Origin: an uncultured Spirochaetales bacterium
GTDB taxonomy: Bacteria; Spirochaetota; Spirochaetia; Sphaerochaetales; Sphaerochaetaceae
DNA length: 55,564 nt
Assembly: GCA_949285785.1 (NCBI GenBank)
Contig: CASEAG010000007.1
Coordinates: 1 to 55,564 of the forward strand
Direction of reading: 5' to 3'
Positions 51,006 to 55,564 of the stretch are shown here, one piece after another; within the stretch, counting starts at the first letter, position 1, and each line of letters opens with the position of its first letter. A model generated the notes under the pieces. That model saw only the letters and a program-made list of their open reading frames with translations, did no database searches and had not been told where the DNA came from. The position numbers and the translations under genes were made by a program.

Positions 51006-51884
51006 ATGAACGAAATCGGATTCCGCGCCCATGACTTCGGATCCTTCGCAGGCGCGAAGGAACTCGCATCGTGCGTCTCGTCGGTGAAGTCGCCGGCGAC
51101 CATACAGCTGGCCATCGGCAAGGTCCTCAAGCCCTCCAGGCCCTGGAGGGAATGGGACGAGGAATACATCTCGTCCATCAGGGACGACCTCGCCTCTTAT
51201 GGCGTGCATGTCGCAGTCGTGGGCTGCTACATCAACCCCGTGCATCCGGATGAAGACGAAAGACGGGCGAACATCGAACGCTTCACCCGCTCGCTCGAAC
51301 TCAACCGTGCCTTCGGCTGCCGCATAGTCGGAACCGAGACGGGAAGCTGGAGCCCCGACATCTCCTACAGCTGCAGGACATATGACGAGAAGGTCTTCTC
51401 CGTCTTCATGGACTCCCTTGAGCAGATGGTCGCCTCCGCCGAGGCAAACGATGCCATATGCGCGATAGAGGCCGTCAGCCACAGGCACACGATCTGCTCC
51501 GTCGAGAGGATGGCCAGGGTGCTCGAGCTGGTTCCAAGCGACCACCTGAAGGTGATCTACGACCCTGTGAACCTCGTCCCGATAGACGGCATCGCCGAGA
51601 AGGACGGAAGCCATCGCGAAAGGCCTTCGGCCGAGGCCCAGACCGACTTCGTGCGCCAGGCTCTCGACGCCTTCGGCGACAGGATCTGCGCAATCCACTG
51701 CAAGGACTACATCCTGGACGACAAAGGCTTCAAGAAGGGGGACATCCCTGCCCTGACCGGTGTATTCGACTGGCAAGACGCTTTCAAAGAACTCGCAGCA
51801 AGGTCCATCGATGTGCCGGTGCTCCTGGAGAACCACAATCCGGCTACACTGCCAGAGACATTGTGCGCCCTAGGTAGATTCTAA
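51006..51884 (+). CDS. sugar phosphate isomerase/epimerase-like TIM-barrel protein
   Basis: 292-residue protein of the AP-endonuclease-2/xylose-isomerase-like family. The barrel strands show in GFRAHDFG, VAVVGCYINPVHPDEDERRA, RIVGTETGSW, ICAIEAVSHRH with a likely metal Glu, VIYDPVNLVP, and ICAIHCKDYIL; VLLENHNP closes the barrel. Metal ligands Glu, Asp, His and Glu are therefore in place. It may act on a sugar released from pectin, such as a rhamnose- or uronate-derived ketose; the substrate is unknown. Start chosen by the promoter, since no ribosome site exists and the long upstream frame is antisense to GH28. Confidence 0.85.
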   Translation: MNEIGFRAHDFGSFAGAKELASCVSSVKSPATIQLAIGKVLKPSRPWREWDEEYISSIRDDLASYGVHVAVVGCYINPVHPDEDERRANIERFTRSLELNRAFGCRIVGTETGSWSPDISYSCRTYDEKVFSVFMDSLEQMVASAEANDAICAIEAVSHRHTICSVERMARVLELVPSDHLKVIYDPVNLVPIDGIAEKDGSHRERPSAEAQTDFVRQALDAFGDRICAIHCKDYILDDKGFKKGDIPALTGVFDWQDAFKELAARSIDVPVLLENHNPATLPETLCALGRF

Positions 51885-51925
51885 CCCCCGTGTGCGAATC
51901 CTAAGCATACCTTGTTTTGCACTTT

Positions 51926-53074
51926 TCAGTACTGGAACAGGTCCGGCTGGGAGAACGTCACCGGCCTCCTGTTGTCCGCAAGCGTCTTCTCCATGTACGG
52001 GATGTCGAGCTCGAGGTCGAACACGATCCTGTTCAGCAGCTGCTCGGAGATCAGGTTCTGCTCGCAGAACAGATAGCACAGGGCCTTCTCGGCGATGAAG
52101 CCGGGTCGCAGGCTGTTCATGTACCTCTCCCCCTCCTCGTCGTCTCCGTAGCGCATCTCCAGGTTCCTGTACAGCTGCGAGGTGCGTATCGACGAGTGCA
52201 GCGCCTCCATCTCACGGAGCAGAGGGCCCGTATCGCCTCGGCTGGCGCTCTCGCCCAGAGGCTTGAGCGTGAAGAACGTGTATTCCTTGCCAGGCAGGTA
52301 GTGGTGCCTGTCGCAGCGTGACGCGTAGTTTGGCTCTGCCATGCTCTGCTTGACCCTGTCTCCACCCACGACGATCAGGGGGTCGAAGAACAGCGCAGGA
52401 CATTCCAGTCCGTCGACGCTGTAGTAGCGGTATGTGTAGAAGGCCGCGTCCATGCAGTCCGGATGCTCACAGTATGCGGTCAACGGGATGACGTCCGTGG
52501 CGATGTCCAGCATGAGGCGGGCCGTGTTGTTGAAAAGGTCGCGTCTGAAGTTCAGCACCAGCGTGGGAAAGATGAACATGCAGCCCTTCTCCATCGAGGC
52601 GTTGCGCACCACGTATGCAAGGCGCTCGTCGAAGAACGAGGCCTCGTCGATGATATACGTCCCAACCGTCGGGTTGTCGCGGATGACCTGCTCCAGGCCG
52701 AACGAGTCGCGGATGCGTGCGATGTTCTCGCCGCAGCGCACGTAGCCGCTGCGGTATGCAAGCGCGTCGTCAGGGTAGTCCGTGAAGCGGGTGCCGTCTA
52801 TCTCGGAGCGGATGAAGAATATGTTCCTGCGGTCCACATCCCCGGTGCTGGTCAGCTGTCCGACCCGACCGCTCTTGGTCTGGGCGACGGCGGCGTCGCG
52901 CCACACCCTGGCGGCGAACTCCGTCTTGCCGGAGCCCATCGGTCCTATCAGCAGGACGCGGCGGCCGGGCTTCGTGAAGTCGAAGTGGGTGAACGTGTCA
53001 TGCACGCTGAGAGTCGGAAAGCCCAGCGACTTGAGGAAGTCCTCGCTGGAGGGCTGTCGCTCAATAGTCGGCAT
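51926..53074 (-). CDS. thymidine-kinase-like P-loop protein with long extensions
   Basis: 382 residues, about twice a normal type II thymidine kinase. The kinase core is visible: Walker [11 protein letters not shown] (44-53), the TK acidic loop [10 protein letters not shown] (141-150), the lasso-like FRRDLF (177-182), and the zinc/substrate region [19 protein letters not shown] then VVGGDRVKQ and [10 protein letters not shown]. An N-terminal 35 residues and a C-terminal 120 residues are extra. It overlaps deoC by 14 bases, so nucleoside salvage is a sensible role; the extension might regulate or oligomerise the enzyme. Whether thymidine is the substrate is unproven. Confidence 0.78.
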   Translation of the reverse strand: MPTIERQPSSEDFLKSLGFPTLSVHDTFTHFDFTKPGRRVLLIGPMGSGKTEFAARVWRDAAVAQTKSGRVGQLTSTGDVDRRNIFFIRSEIDGTRFTDYPDDALAYRSGYVRCGENIARIRDSFGLEQVIRDNPTVGTYIIDEASFFDERLAYVVRNASMEKGCMFIFPTLVLNFRRDLFNNTARLMLDIATDVIPLTAYCEHPDCMDAAFYTYRYYSVDGLECPALFFDPLIVVGGDRVKQSMAEPNYASRCDRHHYLPGKEYTFFTLKPLGESASRGDTGPLLREMEALHSSIRTSQLYRNLEMRYGDDEEGERYMNSLRPGFIAEKALCYLFCEQNLISEQLLNRIVFDLELDIPYMEKTLADNRRPVTFSQPDLFQY

Positions 53075-53723
53075 CGGACGACTCCCCCTTCGCGATGGCG
53101 ACTCCTGCAGAGCAGCCCAGACGGCTGGCCCCCGCCTCCACCATCGCCCTTGCGCTCTCGGCGTCCCTTATTCCGCCGGAAGCCTTGACGCCGACATCGG
53201 CGCCGACGGTGCTCCTCATCAGGGAGACTGCATGCACCGTGGCTCCGCCCTTGGAGAAGCCCGTGCTGGTCTTGACGAAGTCGGCACCGGCCCTGACGGC
53301 GGTCCGACACGCCCTGACGATCTCGTCGTCGGTGAGCAGACAGGTCTCGAGTATGACCTTCAGGACCTTGCCCTTGCAGGCTTCGCGCACGGCCATTATG
53401 TCGTCCAGCACTCCATCCCAGTCGCCGTCCTTGACATAGCCCACGTTGATGACCATGTCGATCTCGTCCGCACCGTCCTCGACGGCAGACCTGGTCTCAT
53501 CCGCCTTGGCGCGGGTCGACATGGCTCCAAGAGGAAAGCCCACGACGGTGCACACCTTCACGGGACAGCCCTCGAGAAGCGTCCGGGCCTGGGCCACACG
53601 GCACGAGTTCACGCACACGGAAGCGAAGGAGTATTCACGCGCCTCCTGGCACAGTCTGGCGATCTGGGCGGATGTGGCGTCCGCCGCAAGCAGGGTATGG
53701 TCGATGATGGATGTGAGCTTCAT
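53061..53723 (-). CDS. deoC: deoxyribose-phosphate aldolase
   Basis: 220-residue class I aldolase that splits 2-deoxyribose 5-phosphate into glyceraldehyde 3-phosphate and acetaldehyde. IIDHTLL at the start, [47 protein letters not shown] with the Schiff-base Lys, and VKASGGIRD are all present. AAGGAGGAACAGC precedes the ATG. It is the first gene of a two-gene unit with the thymidine-kinase-like protein, whose start lies inside it. Confidence 0.95.
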   Translation of the reverse strand: MKLTSIIDHTLLAADATSAQIARLCQEAREYSFASVCVNSCRVAQARTLLEGCPVKVCTVVGFPLGAMSTRAKADETRSAVEDGADEIDMVINVGYVKDGDWDGVLDDIMAVREACKGKVLKVILETCLLTDDEIVRACRTAVRAGADFVKTSTGFSKGGATVHAVSLMRSTVGADVGVKASGGIRDAESARAMVEAGASRLGCSAGVAIAKGESSDADY

Positions 53724-53811
53724 TGCTGTTCCTCCTTGGCAGGGTCCTTTCAGGCTACTTCAAAAGAGTGAGGCTTGCAACTGGAATCCAAGCTGACTTA
53801 TCCTTTGTGCC

Positions 53812-54786
53812 ATGCTCTCATTCCTTACGAACAACTACACCTGGATACTCGTCCTCATACTCCTGATCAACATGTCGCAGCGCAGGATCCCCGGCAGCGG
53901 CAGGAAGCGCGTTGCGCTTATCTGGATCGCCGCGATCACGCTGGTGTACTACATGATAGTCGTAGTCAGCGCCATGTTCGCCGAGCCGTGGCCGACCATC
54001 GGCGTATGGGGCGGCCTTGCGCTCATGCTGGTGGCGATCATCGTCTTCCGCGACCGCGTATGGCCGTTCAGGCTCCACTGCAGGGACTGCAGAAAGAGGC
54101 TGAAGTGGGAGTTCGTCATCGGGCATGACGACAACCTGTGCCAGGACTGCCACGACAAGAGGCATCCCGAGGAGGCGGAGGCCAGGAAGGAGCGCGAGAG
54201 GCAGAAGCAGGAGGCGGCAAGACCCCGCGAGGAGGTCCTCAACGAATCCTACTCGAAGGCCAAAAGCGTGGAGGAGATCGACTGGGACATCTGGGAGCCC
54301 AACCACCGCTGTGTCATCACATATGTCCAGCGTGGCGACCAGCTGTTGTTCATAGAGAAGAAGCGCGGCCTGGGAGACGGCTATTTCAACGCCCCGGGCG
54401 GCCACATCGAAGAGACCGAGACGGCGGACGAGGCCGCCGTGAGGGAGACGAAGGAGGAGACCGGCGTCGACATCAAGGACCTGGACTACCGTGGCACGCT
54501 GCGCTTCCAGTTCAGCGACGGCACCAGGGAGATCGGCTACGTCTACTTCGCCACCTACGCAGGAGGCGAGCTTGCCGAGTGCGACGAGGCACGCCCGTTC
54601 TGGGTGTCAAGAGACGCCATTCCCTACGAGAACATGTGGGAGGACGACCGGCTCTGGCTGCCTGCGGCCCTCGAGGGCAGACGCTTCGACGCACAGTTCA
54701 TCTTCGACGACAGGAAGATGATCTCGAGCCGCGTGGAGATCCTCGACGAAGGGGACGGCGATGAAGAGACTTCTGGAGAGGGCTGA
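53812..54786 (+). CDS. membrane-anchored NUDIX hydrolase with zinc-ribbon-like segment
   Basis: 324 residues. Two membrane helices come first (WILVLILLINMSQ, about 10-22, and ALIWIAAITLVYYMIVVVSA plus GGLALMLVAIIVF to about 80). CRDCRKRLKWEF...CQDCHDKRH (about 90-118) is a CxxC pair likely to bind zinc. A charged coil follows (EEAEARKERERQKQEAARPR). The NUDIX domain (about 165-290) has the box GGHIEETETADEAAVRETKE followed by ETGV, and GDGYFNAPGG in front, like MTH1-type 8-oxo-dGTP diphosphatases. No ribosome site; TATCCT lies seven bases before the ATG. The 3' end overlaps yigZ by 26 bases. Confidence 0.83.
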   Translation: MLSFLTNNYTWILVLILLINMSQRRIPGSGRKRVALIWIAAITLVYYMIVVVSAMFAEPWPTIGVWGGLALMLVAIIVFRDRVWPFRLHCRDCRKRLKWEFVIGHDDNLCQDCHDKRHPEEAEARKERERQKQEAARPREEVLNESYSKAKSVEEIDWDIWEPNHRCVITYVQRGDQLLFIEKKRGLGDGYFNAPGGHIEETETADEAAVRETKEETGVDIKDLDYRGTLRFQFSDGTREIGYVYFATYAGGELAECDEARPFWVSRDAIPYENMWEDDRLWLPAALEGRRFDAQFIFDDRKMISSRVEILDEGDGDEETSGEG

Positions 54787-55354
54787 GGCCGAGATCGTCG
54801 TCAGGAAGTCGCGCTTCATCGCGATCGCGATGCCAATCTCCTCGCTGGAGCAGGTCAAGGACATCGTCAAGGGTGTCTGGAAAGAGCATGAGGGGGCCAC
54901 GCATGTGGTCCATGCCGCAGTCGCCGGGCCGTCCGGCACCATGTACTCCTGCTCTGACGACAGGGAGCCGAAGAACACGGCGGGTCGCCCCGCCCTGGAG
55001 GTGCTCAAGGGCAGCGGAATCACGGACATCGTGGTGTGCATCGTGCGCTACTTCGGAGGCACGCTGCTCGGAACAGGCGGTCTGGTGAAGGCCTACGGGG
55101 ACAGCGTCAAGGAGGTCCTCAAGGTCGTCAAATGTGAACAGATAGTTCCGCGATCAACCTTCTCGATTCTCACGGGATACGAGTTCTACGACAGGCTGAA
55201 GCGTTCTCTGGGCGAGTGGGACATCACCGGTCTCGAGGAGGACTTTGCACAGGGCATAACGATCACCGGAAACATCGCCGATGCCCAGAAGGACGACTTT
55301 GAGAAGACCTTCGGCACCATCACGATGGGCCGCTCCTCCCTCCGCTGGCTCTAG
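54761..55354 (+). CDS. yigZ: YigZ/IMPACT-family protein
   Basis: 197 residues, the normal size for the UPF0029 family. The N-terminal domain shows the signature KSRFIAIAMP, THVVHAAV, SDDREPKNTAGRPALEVL and VVCIVRYFGGTLLGTGGLVK; a smaller RNA-binding-like C-terminal domain follows. The family is linked to translation but has no settled bacterial function. GAAGGGGACGGCG precedes the ATG, which lies inside the NUDIX gene. Its TAG shares the bases CTAG with the stop of the convergent peptidase gene. Confidence 0.92.
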   Translation: MKRLLERAEAEIVVRKSRFIAIAMPISSLEQVKDIVKGVWKEHEGATHVVHAAVAGPSGTMYSCSDDREPKNTAGRPALEVLKGSGITDIVVCIVRYFGGTLLGTGGLVKAYGDSVKEVLKVVKCEQIVPRSTFSILTGYEFYDRLKRSLGEWDITGLEEDFAQGITITGNIADAQKDDFEKTFGTITMGRSSLRWL

Positions 55355-55564
55355 CGCAGGCTGAAGCGGCGGCTCTGGTCCTGAAGAGCCGGGGCCTTCG
55401 CATCCTCCGCATCCTCACGCGAGACGGCCCTGTTCTCCACGAACTTTATGCAGATCGAGACGACCTCCTCCAGTGTATGCTGGTCCAGCTTGTCCAGCGT
55501 GTCCTCCTTCGTGTGGATGATGTCGGAGGCGGCACCGGAGAGCGGGATGCCCATGAGCGTCACG
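55351..55564 (-). CDS. probable M28-family peptidase, 3' end only
   Basis: The last 70 residues of a larger protein whose start lies beyond the window. GIPLSGAASDIIHTKEDTLD followed by KLDQHTLEEVVSICIKFVEN is the C-terminal signature of M28 aminopeptidases, in which the His of IIHT is the last metal ligand. The methionine at 55563 is internal. The tail (EDAKAPALQDQSRRFSLR) is charged and unstructured. The stop overlaps that of yigZ. Confidence 0.72.
   Translation of the reverse strand, partial: VTLMGIPLSGAASDIIHTKEDTLDKLDQHTLEEVVSICIKFVENRAVSREDAEDAKAPALQDQSRRFSLR

Overview
The window is a GC-rich stretch (roughly 58-60% by eye, lower in a few islands) of bacterial chromosome with a dense, strictly bacterial gene layout. 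Gene content fits a free-living or gut-associated spirochaete of the Sphaerochaeta type: many LacI/ROK/AraC/IclR sugar regulators, ABC and symporter sugar uptake, a full hexuronate pathway, a membrane pyrophosphatase, and a lipoprotein with a relaxed lipobox. This placement is an inference from content; no ribosomal RNA is present to confirm it.

Layout. 1-1320: truncated XRE regulator and butyrate kinase. 1388-2247: two 36-residue peptide genes, each followed by a nearly identical 206-base block. 2395-7263: ABC importer (binding protein, fused double permease, ATPase with a large insertion). 7529-10934: LacI-family regulator, GPH symporter, metallo-beta-lactamase-fold protein. 11004-12362: MATE exporter. 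12613-16072: accessory island with a DUF4143-type ATPase, a lipoprotein behind a C8-tract promoter, and a TnpB element with a putative guide-RNA region. 16157-17860: ROK regulator, a putative small RNA and a small unknown gene. 17859-25934: GH105 hydrolase, LplABC-type importer and a 1069-residue hybrid regulator. 26237-31412: uxaB-uxaA-uxaC and an IclR regulator. 31694-36091: sodium symporter, second MBL-fold protein, holin-like type I toxin, tRNA-Val, methyltransferase, pectin acetylesterase. 36315-41239: proton pyrophosphatase, then a three-gene cassette of two membrane proteins and an M20 peptidase. 41313-45606: lower-GC Sau3AI-like restriction island. 45738-47877: divergent kdgK and kdgA/eda. 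48057-49372: second DUF4143 ATPase with tandem operators, followed by a decayed copy of the kdgA 3' end. 49623-55564: GH28 pectinase, sugar isomerase-like protein, thymidine-kinase-like protein, deoC, membrane NUDIX protein, YigZ, and the 3' end of a peptidase.

How it works together. Much of the window serves pectin use. The LplABC-type system would import oligogalacturonides or rhamnogalacturonan fragments; GH105, GH28 and the acetylesterase, none with a signal peptide, would trim them in the cytoplasm. UxaC, UxaB and UxaA convert uronate to 2-keto-3-deoxygluconate, and KdgK and KdgA (Eda) take it to pyruvate and glyceraldehyde 3-phosphate. A KdgR-type palindrome sits in the kdgK/kdgA divergent promoter and a degenerate version sits at the uxaB start, tying the separated loci to the IclR protein.

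The most unusual items are the duplicated peptide-plus-RNA module, a promoter-to-terminator small RNA at 17.4 kb, the DUF5058-like/M20 cassette, the multi-domain regulator with a dead kinase core, the homopolymer promoter, and the ATPase cassette bracketed by copies of the kdgA end. Coordinates of short sites were counted by eye and may be off by a base or two.
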